In this document: one piece after another, positions 55,922 through 64,000 of the stretch
How positions within the stretch are numbered: position 1 is the stretch's first letter
How the letters are laid out: every line of letters starts with the position of its first letter
Assembly (NCBI RefSeq): GCF_900168165.1
Contig: NZ_FUYV01000012.1
Location: forward strand, 78,450-142,449
Reading direction: 5' to 3'
Length of the DNA stretch: 64,000 bases
Source of the DNA: Alkalitalea saponilacus
Lineage (GTDB): Bacteria > Bacteroidota > Bacteroidia > Bacteroidales > Marinilabiliaceae
Translations under genes and position numbers: made by a program
The notes under the pieces: model-generated
The model's input: the letters and a program-made list of their open reading frames with translations, nothing else
The model's database searches: none
What the model was told of the DNA's origin: nothing

Positions 55922-56692
55922 TTATTCTTCCTCACCAGTTAATGGCGGAATCAGTTTCAACAAAGTAGAGCTGTGAAGCCCCAGTCGTTTGGTCTCTAAT
56001 GAAATTATATCCTCGGGTGTAATATTACAGAGGTTAACGTTGTTTCCGAGAAGATTGATAAGTTCAATTTGATGCTTTTTTTCGGAACTGTCCCATATCA
56101 ATTGCTCGGGATTTAAATTTTTACCGGAATTTTCATGAATGTATCGTGCCAACCCATCTTTGCCATAAACCGGCATCTGCTCACTCTCCTTCACAATAAC
56201 CATAGAAGCTCCTGCAGAAAGCTCTTCCGAAGCAAGCTCTGTCCATTTATCAAAGCTGAAATGCTCGTCGTGCAATGTGCCGGTGGTTTGGCTAATGACT
56301 TTATAGTTTTTCGAGAATTCCATGATGGCCGAGAGCTTCTCCTCACGGGTGATGCTGATGGTTCCCTCGGAAATTTCAACATACTCCATACCATATTTGT
56401 CAAGATACTTGCGGTATTCATCCATTATTTGTCTGTGGAAGAACAGTTCAAACAGAGTACCTCCAAACACCGGCGTTACTTCAGCACTTTTGTAAATATT
56501 TAGCTTTGATTCCAGTGATGGAATCAAAAGACTGGTACCAAAGGCCATTTTAACAAAATCGGTGTATGGAAAAATTCCCTCACAAAAACTCTCTGTTTCC
56601 CGAACACTCAAACCTTTATCCGTCATCATGGTGACTCCGGTAACACGGGGTTTCTCAGTTCGTTCAGGTAAAAATGGAAGATTAAAGTTCAT
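55922..56692 (-). CDS. Phosphosulfolactate synthase-like protein (ComA family)
   Basis: 256 residues: LPERTEKPRVTGVTMMTDKGLSVRETESF, TDFVKMAFGTSLLIP, YVEISEGTISITREEKLSAIMEFS, SAGASMVIVKESEQMP and IWDSSEKKHQIELINLLGNNVNLCNITPEDIISLETKRLGLHSSTL. ComA adds sulfite to phosphoenolpyruvate to make phosphosulfolactate. In archaea the product leads to coenzyme M; in Bacteroidota a role towards sulfonates such as sulfonolipids is possible but not shown. No comB/comC is adjacent. Confidence 0.85.
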   Translation of the reverse strand: MNFNLPFLPERTEKPRVTGVTMMTDKGLSVRETESFCEGIFPYTDFVKMAFGTSLLIPSLESKLNIYKSAEVTPVFGGTLFELFFHRQIMDEYRKYLDKYGMEYVEISEGTISITREEKLSAIMEFSKNYKVISQTTGTLHDEHFSFDKWTELASEELSAGASMVIVKESEQMPVYGKDGLARYIHENSGKNLNPEQLIWDSSEKKHQIELINLLGNNVNLCNITPEDIISLETKRLGLHSSTLLKLIPPLTGEEE

Positions 56693-56759
56693 GACCCTGG
56701 GATTTTAGTTTGTATAAATATAACTATAATTTCGGGAGCACGTTCCGGTAATTGTGTTT

Positions 56760-58196
56760 TTAAAACGGACCGTCATCATGAATCAGATACTTATAAAGAA
56801 TGCTCCTGAGTATCGGACTGCGGTCAATTGGTCCGTCCAGTTCAGGTATCAGGTCAATTAATAAGTCAAAACTTCCGGGATCGTTTTGCATGGCCTTTTC
56901 AAAATGAATGGCAGCTTTTTTAACATTTCTGCTGTCTTTAATATAGTAAGTGGCCAATATAAAATGCACAGCCGGTGAATCGGGATACTTCTTTAACCAA
57001 GCCTGTAACTGACGCCCACGCTGTTTTGCAGGTGTTTCTACCATAATCAGTTGATAAATTTCATGGAAATTTCTCAAACTTTCAGGATCATCTTCAAAGG
57101 CCTCTTCAAAAGCTTTGTAAGCCTTGTCGTACTTTTTGTTTAGTAAGAGTGCACGACCGTATAGATACCAGAATTCCCCAAAGTCGGGATGATACTTAAT
57201 GGCCAGTTTTCCTGCTTTTACCGACTCCTTCTTAAATTGATGATTGATCAAACAGGCCAAATAGTTAAGCCAAACCGGCATATAGGCGGGATCAGTTTTG
57301 GTGGCGAGACGATAAAACCGCAAGGCCATTTCAATATCACCAATCCTTTCATAACAATCGGCAATGTAGTGATAAGGCAGAATTTCTTCGTAACCATACG
57401 AGATATAATCGATATAAATATCGATGGCTTCCTGGCACCTATCCAAATTTACCATGTTGTTGGCTTTGTTAAACAAAGCCTCTCCATGGCGTGGATTCAG
57501 CGCAAGAGTATAGTCATAGCAATTATTGGCTGCTTCATAATCACAGTTCTTAATATGAAGAATGCCAAGATTATACCAAGCGTTTTCCGAGAATGGATTG
57601 ATGTCAATAACTTTCAGATAAGTCTCCAGACCTTTATCAAGATTATACTCCTTATCATAGGCATAAGCCAACTCAAACAGCAGGCTTTCGCTGTCGGGAT
57701 AATTATTTATTTCCTGTTCCAGAAAAGATATGGTATGAACAAAAGCCTCTTCCTGGTTGAGATTAATGGCAATATCAAGCAATATTTCATCCCGATCTTC
57801 AAAAGCAGAATCCAGTGCGTTGTTGAAGCAAATAAGCGCATCGTTGATTCGGTTATTGCGCAGATATACCAATCCAAGGTTTAAAAATACTTCGGGATTG
57901 GACTGCTCCAGACTTTTCAACTCCTCTAATAAATGTATTGCAGCCTGGTCTTCGCCTTTTTCAATTAAAACAATGGCTTGTTTAATTTTTAAAGATGTGG
58001 CATACGGATGTTGATGCATCCCAATTTGCAGTACGCGTTCGGCTTTATCAAACTGAAATTTATCGGAAAAGAAATCGAATATGTTTTCAATGGTGTGTAC
58101 ATCAAAAAAATGGTTTTTATGACCATTTTCCATCTGTTCAAATCTTTCAATTTCTTCTTTGATGCTATTATAGTTGGTATGCCAGGATTCATGCAT
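56760..58196 (-). CDS. Tetratricopeptide-repeat protein
   Basis: 478 residues from ATG 58196 (MHESWHTNYN); an in-frame TTG at 58220 lies within the predicted -7 element and is discarded. At least ten TPR units, for example AWYNLGILHIKNCDYEAANNCYDYTLALNPRHGEALFNKANNMVNLDR and FWYLYGRALLLNKKYDKAYKAFEEAFEDDPES. No signal peptide. Protein-protein scaffold, partner unknown. Member of the minus-strand run with the ComA-like and DUF368 genes. Confidence 0.86.
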   Translation of the reverse strand: MHESWHTNYNSIKEEIERFEQMENGHKNHFFDVHTIENIFDFFSDKFQFDKAERVLQIGMHQHPYATSLKIKQAIVLIEKGEDQAAIHLLEELKSLEQSNPEVFLNLGLVYLRNNRINDALICFNNALDSAFEDRDEILLDIAINLNQEEAFVHTISFLEQEINNYPDSESLLFELAYAYDKEYNLDKGLETYLKVIDINPFSENAWYNLGILHIKNCDYEAANNCYDYTLALNPRHGEALFNKANNMVNLDRCQEAIDIYIDYISYGYEEILPYHYIADCYERIGDIEMALRFYRLATKTDPAYMPVWLNYLACLINHQFKKESVKAGKLAIKYHPDFGEFWYLYGRALLLNKKYDKAYKAFEEAFEDDPESLRNFHEIYQLIMVETPAKQRGRQLQAWLKKYPDSPAVHFILATYYIKDSRNVKKAAIHFEKAMQNDPGSFDLLIDLIPELDGPIDRSPILRSILYKYLIHDDGPF

Positions 58197-58217
58197 ATAT
58201 ATCCGGTTTTTAGACCA

Positions 58218-58225
58218 CAAATTTA
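58218..58225 (-). promoter_or_regulatory. -7 element of the TPR gene
   Basis: TAAATTTG on the minus strand, exact; start about 15 nt upstream of ATG 58196. It supports the choice of that ATG. Confidence 0.4.
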
Positions 58226-58277
58226 CTCATAAACAATGATCTTTCAGCATTTATTGAAAAGAATCTTTCGGAGTGTT

Positions 58278-59810
58278 CTAAACTGTCGGCTGATGCTGTG
58301 GTCGTAGTAGATCATTCACGGTTTTTACCGGATTAAAGGTTTCAATGGGAACTTCCACGAACAGCGTGATCCAATTTGCCATGGCACCATTCCATAACCC
58401 GGGTAATTCGAGTGCTTTAAGTGGTCGGCCACTGAGCGATTTTTCTGATATAAAGCCTGTTTGCGGATCGATATATTTTGTTAGATCGAATTTCGCTCCT
58501 TTGTAGTTCTTTACATAGCATACCAGATCAACCGGATTGAAATGTGTGGCACTTTTTAGTTGCTTAACCTGATGTAGATCATCCATGTTAATTTGTGATG
58601 ATTCCAGTATTTGCAATGACTCCTGTCCCGATTGTTCTTTGATAATAAACGGCCCGCCGCCGGGTTCTCCTTCATTTTTGACCATTCCACAGACTCGCAT
58701 AGGCCGATTCAGAAAACCCTTGAGGTAACTCACTTTTTCATCATCGGACAAAACCGGGAAATTCTCCGGCAGCTTAACTGATAGCTGCTCATTTATAAAT
58801 TTTATAATTCTTTCAATGGTAATTTGAGCCGGTGCTTTTTCAAGCTGTTCGAGAAAAGAGAAAATGGTTTCCTTAACCTCCAGAAGCATTCCACCCAGTG
58901 CCTTTTTGTATGAAATGGTTGTATTCAAAAGGTGTTCGGGTACAACATTGTCAATGTTTTTTACAAATATCAGTTCAGCATTTTGTTCGTTCAGGTTTTC
59001 GATGAGTGCTCCATGTCCGCCCGGCCGAAAAACCAATTGTCCATTTTCATCCCTGAATGGTTCATTATCAGGGGTAACAGCCAATGTATCGGTGTGTGGT
59101 TTCTGAAAGCTGAATGATACATCCAGACCTACATCAAAGCGATTTTCTATTAAGGGCCCCTTTTGGTAAAGCATCTCTTTGAAGAGTTCATGGTGTTCAG
59201 GACTGACAGTAAAATGAATATTGACCAAACCATTCTTGTTTAAGGCATAACTTGCACCTTCCGCCAGATGCTCTTCCATGGCAGTCCTGATATCATTTTC
59301 ATATTTATGAAAATGAATCAACCCTTTTGGCAACTGTCCGTAATTTAGCCCTTCTTCACCTAAAACAGCTTTAATGATATCTTCAGCTCTTGATTTTCGA
59401 ACATGAACATTATTCAGATTGTAGATTTTTAGTTTTTCCTGAATTAATCCGAAAAAAGCAAATCTTGGCAGCAACTCAATAAATTTTACTACAGGATGGT
59501 TTATTTCAAGGGTTTTAAGTGGAACAGGGTTTTCTAAATACTGATAAAGGTCTTTAAACATTCTGGTGGCTGCACCAGATGCAGGAACAAATTTAGAGAC
59601 GCTGATGCCTGACTCAATTTGATCCTTTAGTTTGTTTGCGTATTTTTCAGTTTCCGAGGCGTTAAGAATCGTTATGCCGTTGTTCGGTATAGCAGGGCGA
59701 ATGATTTCCAGAGCGGGAAATCCTTCATTAAACCTTGTTATTTGCTCTTTGAGTTGATCTTCGGTAATTCCTTTTTGCTCAAGTGTATTATAATCTGTTG
59801 ATAGTATCAT
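58278..59810 (-). CDS. DUF4301 family protein (nucleotidyltransferase-like)
   Basis: 510 residues, full length for DUF4301, a family common in Bacteroidota. Landmarks: KFVPASGAATRMFKDLYQYL, RFAFFGLIQEKL, KGLIHFHKYENDIRTAMEEHLAEGASYA, HFTVSPEHHELF, VFRPGGHGALIENLNEQNAELIFVKNIDNVVPEHLL and RVCGMVKNEGEPGGGPFIIKE. The PASGAATRM and RPGGHGALI segments recall nucleotidyl/sugar-phosphate transferases, but the reaction is unknown. It heads the minus-strand run. Confidence 0.88.
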   Translation of the reverse strand: MILSTDYNTLEQKGITEDQLKEQITRFNEGFPALEIIRPAIPNNGITILNASETEKYANKLKDQIESGISVSKFVPASGAATRMFKDLYQYLENPVPLKTLEINHPVVKFIELLPRFAFFGLIQEKLKIYNLNNVHVRKSRAEDIIKAVLGEEGLNYGQLPKGLIHFHKYENDIRTAMEEHLAEGASYALNKNGLVNIHFTVSPEHHELFKEMLYQKGPLIENRFDVGLDVSFSFQKPHTDTLAVTPDNEPFRDENGQLVFRPGGHGALIENLNEQNAELIFVKNIDNVVPEHLLNTTISYKKALGGMLLEVKETIFSFLEQLEKAPAQITIERIIKFINEQLSVKLPENFPVLSDDEKVSYLKGFLNRPMRVCGMVKNEGEPGGGPFIIKEQSGQESLQILESSQINMDDLHQVKQLKSATHFNPVDLVCYVKNYKGAKFDLTKYIDPQTGFISEKSLSGRPLKALELPGLWNGAMANWITLFVEVPIETFNPVKTVNDLLRPQHQPTV

Positions 59811-60002
59811 ATTCGTTGTTTTTCTGTGTGTTTCTTAAGAATAATAAAGATAAGCAAAAGTATGAAACCATTACGTTATTTTTTGTTAAGAGAATATCGA
59901 TGAAGTTCTCGGTTTCATTAGTTAGTTCCGTATTCTATACAAATTAGGTGATTAATCAAAATATCGTGCTAAAACGCACATATTTGGGCAACTCATAATA
60001 CT

Positions 60003-60136
60003 AATAGATCGTTAGAGTTTTGGAAATTTAGATGTCACGCAATGGCAAATGCTTAATTATAAGCAAATTATGCATCTAGCTGATTGCTTTGTATATGCGT
60101 GAAAATCATACAAATATAAAAGTTTAACGATCTATT
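60003..60136. mobile_element. MITE-like element, copy 2
   Basis: Terminal inverted repeats AATAGATCGTTAGAGTTTT and AAAAGTTTAACGATCTATT match over 17 of 19 positions. A further internal pair is TCACGC (60035-60040)/GCGTGA (60097-60102). The ends match those of the 5525-5651 copy. No coding capacity. Confidence 0.5.
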
Positions 60137-60176
60137 AAATTATAATGCGAATTTAAAAATAACTGTCATGCAAGTT

Positions 60177-60194
60177 CTCCCGAGTTATCGGGAG
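60177..60194. repeat. TCCCGA-N4-TCGGGA palindrome
   Basis: CTCCCGAGTTATCGGGAG, perfect 7-bp stem with a 4-nt loop. Confidence 0.55.
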
Positions 60195-60461
60195 TCAATA
60201 GCCTAAACAAATTATTTTCAAGCGAAATTTCAATAATTAAGTCGGATTTATCTCTTTATAATCATTTCTTATTGAACTCAATCCAGAATCTAACAAAAAT
60301 ATAATTAAATAGTTACATAAAGTTGAACAAAACACAAACGAACATTTGCCTTATGCGTTCCATTAGTCTGCGGCAAAAATTAATGCGTGATTTAAAAAAA
60401 TAGTTACTTTAGCTAAAGAAATCTATTGTTATTAAGAATTATTAAACCCTAAAGTTGAAAT

Positions 60462-61772
60462 ATGATTATGAGAAAACTGTCATTTATTATTTTGCTATTG
60501 AGTATTTCAATAACAATAAGCGCCGAAGGTTATCAGGTTAATCTGCAGAGCAATCGCCAAACCGGTATGGGACATACCGGAGCCGGTCAGTCATTGGGTG
60601 CAACCAGCATACACTTTAATCCAGGAGCTATGGGAATGATGAATTCCCAATTTGATTTTTCGGCCGGAGGTAGTGCTGTCCTTTCAAGCAATTCATTTGA
60701 AGCAGGCGGAATAAAAGAAGAGTCTGATAACCCAACAGGAACACCATTTTATGTGTATGCCGCAGGAAAACTAACCGACAATCTGGTGGCTGGTATCGGT
60801 GTTACTTCGCCTTTTGGAAACTCATTAAAATGGGGCGATGAATGGAGAGGGAGATATCTGATTCAGGATATCTCTTTACAGGCCATATTTGTACAACCTA
60901 CATTGTCGTATCGAATTACGGATTGTTTAAGTTTAGGAGCAGGAATGTCTGTGGTGTTTGGAGCTGTTGATATGAATAGAGCCATTAGTTTTCAGGCACT
61001 GGATCCATTTTATCAGCAAGCAACACAGAACCCCTCTGCTACTGCCCCGGATGGGCAGGTAAATCTAAAGGGAAACAGCGTATCATTCGGATATAGTGCC
61101 GGATTGTATTATCAAATTTCAGAAAAATTGAGTGTTGGTTTAGGCTATCGCTCAAAAGTTGAAATTGAACTTGATGGCGGAGATGCTACTTTTACTCATG
61201 ATGAACAAATACCAACTTTCTTGAACATGGCTATGGCTATGCAGGGCGTTAACCTTCCTGATAACTATCTGTTTTTTCCTGATAATAAATTCTCTTCCAT
61301 GCTACCAATGCCGGCCAATCTAACTTTAGGTGTAGGATGGCAAGCCTCGGATAAGTGGTTTTTTGCTGTGGATTTGCAAAATGTGCGATGGTCAGCATAT
61401 AAATCGCTTGATTTTGATTTTGAGCAAAATACGGTAACAGTTGAAGACTCATCCATGCCAAAGAATTTTGAAAACACTATGATATACAGATTTGGTGCTG
61501 AGTATGCATTAAACCCATCAGTGTTATTAAGAGCCGGTGTATATTATGATGAAACCCCTATTAAAGACCAATACCTCACGCCTGAAACCCCCGGAACAAA
61601 TAAAACCGGCCTTTCGTTTGGGTTTTCATGGTTTATTAATGAAGGACTTAGCGTTGACGCATCCATCCTGCATATAATGGGAGAGGAGCGTGACTCAACA
61701 ATGCCTTTACTGCCTGGAACATACAACACCAGCGCCTGGATTCCCGGAATTGGTTTGAGTTATAAGTTCTAA
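60462..61772 (+). CDS. OmpP1/FadL family outer membrane porin
   Basis: 436 residues; signal peptide (LSFIILLLSISITISAEG). The family opening NLQSNRQTGMGHTGAGQSLGATSIHFNPGAMGMM (FadL N-terminal hatch), followed by beta-strand repeats and terminal aromatic strand GIGLSYKF. FadL-type channels pass long-chain fatty acids or other hydrophobics. Start could be ATG 60468. A terminator follows; the 650-nt upstream region holds repeats. Confidence 0.93.
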   Translation: MIMRKLSFIILLLSISITISAEGYQVNLQSNRQTGMGHTGAGQSLGATSIHFNPGAMGMMNSQFDFSAGGSAVLSSNSFEAGGIKEESDNPTGTPFYVYAAGKLTDNLVAGIGVTSPFGNSLKWGDEWRGRYLIQDISLQAIFVQPTLSYRITDCLSLGAGMSVVFGAVDMNRAISFQALDPFYQQATQNPSATAPDGQVNLKGNSVSFGYSAGLYYQISEKLSVGLGYRSKVEIELDGGDATFTHDEQIPTFLNMAMAMQGVNLPDNYLFFPDNKFSSMLPMPANLTLGVGWQASDKWFFAVDLQNVRWSAYKSLDFDFEQNTVTVEDSSMPKNFENTMIYRFGAEYALNPSVLLRAGVYYDETPIKDQYLTPETPGTNKTGLSFGFSWFINEGLSVDASILHIMGEERDSTMPLLPGTYNTSAWIPGIGLSYKF

Positions 61773-61799
61773 ACCGAAATAATTTTTGTCGAAAATTTG

Positions 61800-61843
61800 A
61801 ACAACCGAAGTGTTTTAGACTATTAAAACCTTCGGTTGTTTTG
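61800..61843 (+). terminator. Terminator after the FadL-type gene
   Basis: AACAACCGAAG (61800-61810)/CTTCGGTTGTT (61830-61840), inner GTTTTA/TAAAAC pairing, followed by TTTTG. Confidence 0.8.
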
Positions 61844-62232
61844 TAATATAAAGAACAAGATTTAATCACAATATACAAAATGAGAGCACAAAGAGCACAG
61901 AGATAAATGTGTTAACATTTTTTTTGAATTATGTGTAACACTTTTGTCTGAAGGGAGGATTTTGTTAAAGGCTTGACATTGATGATTTGTCAAATGAATT
62001 TAATCCTGCGCTCCACTCCTGACCCTTAAGGGGGAACTGCCAAACTCAAGATTTCAACACGTCGATGTATGGTTGACTTGACATTAGCGACAATCTATTT
62101 AACATATGTTAAAATAATTTTTACGCTTTAGTTAATCAAAAAAACACTATTTTTACAATATAAAACACCGTTAAATTTGCATGCGGTAACTAAAATGCAA
62201 TAACCTTAATTTTTAACTTAAAATTGTTCAAA
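61844..62232. other. Intergenic region upstream of the metallopeptidase lipoprotein
   Basis: 389 nt of A+T-rich sequence. It holds the -7 element at 62172-62179; the stretch 61970-62060 contains GC-richer fragments with no assignable feature. Confidence 0.45.
62172..62179 (+). promoter_or_regulatory. -7 element of the metallopeptidase lipoprotein gene
   Basis: Exact TAAATTTG. The start is predicted near 62185, about 48 nt before ATG 62233, which supports that ATG as the true start of the interrupted reading frame. Confidence 0.45.
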
Positions 62233-63970
62233 ATGAAGCAATTAAGACAATCCTTTCCCAAATGGAAAATGAGAACGGTATGTTCTCTTCTCTTCTCTTC
62301 TCTTCTCTATGTTGTTAACCACCTCTTGCGATAAAGAGCCGTTAACCGTTCCAAACGAAGTTCCTGAGGTTGTTGATCCTGACCCGATCTATTCTGAACC
62401 GGAGTTGCATGAAGGTATGATTCAACTTGGGAGACAGCTGGAAAATCCCTATTCGGTTGAAAACATGCGTAAAGCCTTGCGCCAACTAATGGATGAAGGA
62501 ATGCTTAAATCCGGAAGCATAGACGAAACGGACATTGAAACCACACATTTGTATGTTAGGTTTTTGCCGGCAGATGATACCGAGATGGATTTAATTCAAC
62601 AGGATACCACCTTGGTCTTTTATGATCATCCGTTGGATTTTGAAATTCTTCCCGGAGGTATCTGGTATCATGATCCATCATTACCCGATACAGTAATTAC
62701 ATGGCAATATGTAGTTTTACCTCACGATTACACAATTCCAGAGGTAAAACATGAACTCCTTGCAGAACTTTTCATCATTGATGAAGATGAGACTCTATTG
62801 AAAAGTTCCGGGAACTTTCCAAAGTGGGAACTTCTGGAGTCAAAAGCATTTGAATTAACCGGAAATATGGAAGATTATCTTTCCACTAACGAACTCAAAT
62901 CCAGTAGATGGACACCAGCAGGCAGGATTACTGTATGGGATGACGTGTTGAAACAACAAATAGCTGTAGAAGGAGCAAAAGTACGTGCCAGAAGATGGTT
63001 TACTACCCATACCGGAATTACAGACAGCAATGGACATTTTCGTTGTAATGGGTCTTTTAAGCGCAAAGCCAATTATAGTATTAAATGGGAACGATCTGGT
63101 TGGTATATACAGGAACGAGCCGGAAATGTCTCTATTTTAGGGGTTGGTGCATGGGTGCAAACTTACTATAATGGTCCTAAACGTAAAGGCGACTGGAATT
63201 TGCAAATAGGAAGTGCAACAGATAGAAATAACTCTATGAGATATGCTCATATGCACCGGGCATTAATGAGGTACTTTTATTTATATCGTGATGGGCTCAG
63301 CAGTCCTGATGTTAACTCATTTTTTAGAAGTAGATTAAGGGTAGGTTATTCATCTCAGACTAAAACAAGTTCTGCAATACCATATAGAAATATTGCACAA
63401 CAACCCCATGTTTATATTTATGGTAGAACCACTACCGGGAGTTGGAAACCCACAAATGATATATTTGCTGTAACAATACATGAATTAGCTCACGTCGCTC
63501 ACTATAAGTTAATTGGACGTTATAGCTTTTCTGAGTTATGGCTTAATAAAGATCGTAGAATCATCCCGGAAAGCTGGGCTGAGGCTGTTGAATGGAGGCT
63601 CACAAATATTGAATACAATGAAAAAGGTCGTTGGCTAAATAACGATGCAGCTAGGAATTATAATCATGGAAAATTAGGTGATGGTGCGGGGAGACAATTA
63701 TGGTATAAGCGAAATAGTAAAAATGGGAATTGGGAATATTATACCCCTTTGTTTATTGATTTATTTGATGATCATAACCAAGGAAATAGTGCTAGTACTA
63801 TACGACCCAATGACAATGTTTCAGGTTATACTTTTCGTGTGTTAGAACAAGATGTATTACGCAGAACCTTTGGTTTCAGCAGCCTTAAAACACGTTTAAA
63901 ACAATTTAAACCTGTAGGTGTAACTGATGCGCAGATTGATGAGTTGGTTGATTTTTATTCCGAATTATAA
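62233..63970 (+). pseudogene. Zinc-metallopeptidase-like lipoprotein, out of frame at a TTCTC repeat (probable phase-variable gene, OFF state)
   Basis: From ATG 62233 the frame reads a basic start, then a hydrophobic stretch, and stops at 62332-62334. The rest is open in the next frame (62309-63970). One more TTCTC unit would join them into VCSLLFSSLLFSMLLTTSC, a complete lipoprotein signal with lipobox Cys. The mature ~545 residues include an Asp/Glu-rich N-terminal part, a CarboxypepD-like beta region (ITVWDDVLKQQIAVEGAKVRARRW ... GITDSNGHF) and zinc site HELAHVAH at 391-398 (numbered from ATG 62309), with Glu425 in ESWAEAVEW a possible third ligand. Likely outer-membrane lipoprotein peptidase; substrate unknown. 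A real frameshift or assembly slip remains possible. Confidence 0.8.
62283..62307 (+). repeat. Five-copy TTCTC pentanucleotide repeat in the signal peptide
   Basis: Five perfect TTCTC units (25 nt). A change of one unit shifts frame; 6 or 3 units restore the lipoprotein frame, while 5 (as here) or 4 do not. The repeat codes for hydrophobic residues in every frame used. Confidence 0.9.
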
Positions 63971-63981
63971 TAATTACAAAT

Positions 63982-64000
63982 ATGAAAATCTTATTTTTAT
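63982..64000 (+). CDS. Start of a gene cut by the window end
   Basis: ATG at 63982 followed by an N-terminus MKILFL, 11 nt after the previous stop; a Lys then hydrophobic residues suggest a signal peptide. Too short to identify; it may be co-transcribed with the metallopeptidase gene. Confidence 0.4.

Larger units (their letters stand above)
59811..60461. other. Long intergenic region with repeats before the FadL-type gene
   Basis: 651 nt, A+T-rich. Contains the MITE-like element (60003-60136) and a TCCCGA palindrome (60177-60194). No reading frame of note, no RNA gene recognised. Confidence 0.5.

Noticed and set aside
62309..63970. Metallopeptidase starting at ATG 62309 as an intact gene
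   Set aside because: The resulting N-terminus (MLLTTSC) is too short for a signal peptide, while the upstream frame from 62233 has one and is separated only by the TTCTC repeat.

Overview
The window is a chromosomal segment of a Bacteroidota bacterium, most likely order Marinilabiliales/Bacteroidales. This is inferred from A+T-rich DNA, many exact TAnnTTTG -7 promoter elements, lipoproteins with Bacteroidota-style lipoboxes, families typical of the phylum (DUF4301, DUF1015 beside serC-serA, a PPi-dependent phosphofructokinase, RNase Y next to zapA) and Kdo synthesis (Gram-negative). No rRNA or tRNA gene was seen. Most of the window is housekeeping; the accessory signals lie in intergenic repeats, one toxin-antitoxin pair, one amidoligase operon and one probable phase-variable gene.

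Layout. 1-9 kb: the C-terminal part of clpB, an Hpt/STAS signalling pair, gcvT, the serine cassette serC-serA-DUF1015, yggS and a dihydroorotate dehydrogenase-like gene. 9-19 kb: two exported proteins of unknown function, uvrA, an ECF sigma factor, a glycosyltransferase, the PPi-dependent phosphofructokinase, an Rrf2 regulator and rsmE. 19.4-23.6 kb: a four-gene operon (C39-like cysteine peptidase, RLAN/RimK-type ATP-grasp ligase, GCS2-type ligase, N-formylglutamate amidohydrolase) that looks like a peptide or amide synthesis and processing system. 23.7-34 kb: two radical SAM genes, a DUF4197 lipoprotein, the zapB-like/zapA/6S-like RNA/rny cluster, the nucleotide-sugar cassette wbpP-gmd-fcl, and an HTH/PIN toxin-antitoxin pair.

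34.6-46 kb: a PatB/MalY aminotransferase, an EamA transporter, an M48 protease, a sensor kinase, rarA-kdsA, a Gfo/Idh/MocA oxidoreductase, a REP-associated tyrosine transposase between REPIN-like repeats, msrA, a HEAT-repeat protein and pcm. 46-52 kb: a complete tripartite RND efflux operon behind a perfect 11-bp inverted repeat that could be an operator. It is followed by a second palindromic repeat element, a small PII/ACT-like protein and truA. 53.7-60 kb: a minus-strand run of DUF4301, TPR, phosphosulfolactate synthase-like, PopT (DUF368) and aroE, plus a small lipoprotein. 60-64 kb: a MITE-like element, a FadL-type porin, and a zinc-metallopeptidase lipoprotein whose signal peptide is interrupted by five TTCTC repeats, leaving it one frame off.

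The most novel items are the phase-variable metalloprotease lipoprotein (62.2-64 kb), the ATP-grasp amidoligase operon (19.4-23.6 kb), the RAYT/REPIN locus (42.6-43.7 kb), two copies of a MITE-like element (5.5 and 60.0 kb) and the DGHHR-containing DUF1015 protein beside a serine pathway that shows no phosphatase in the window.
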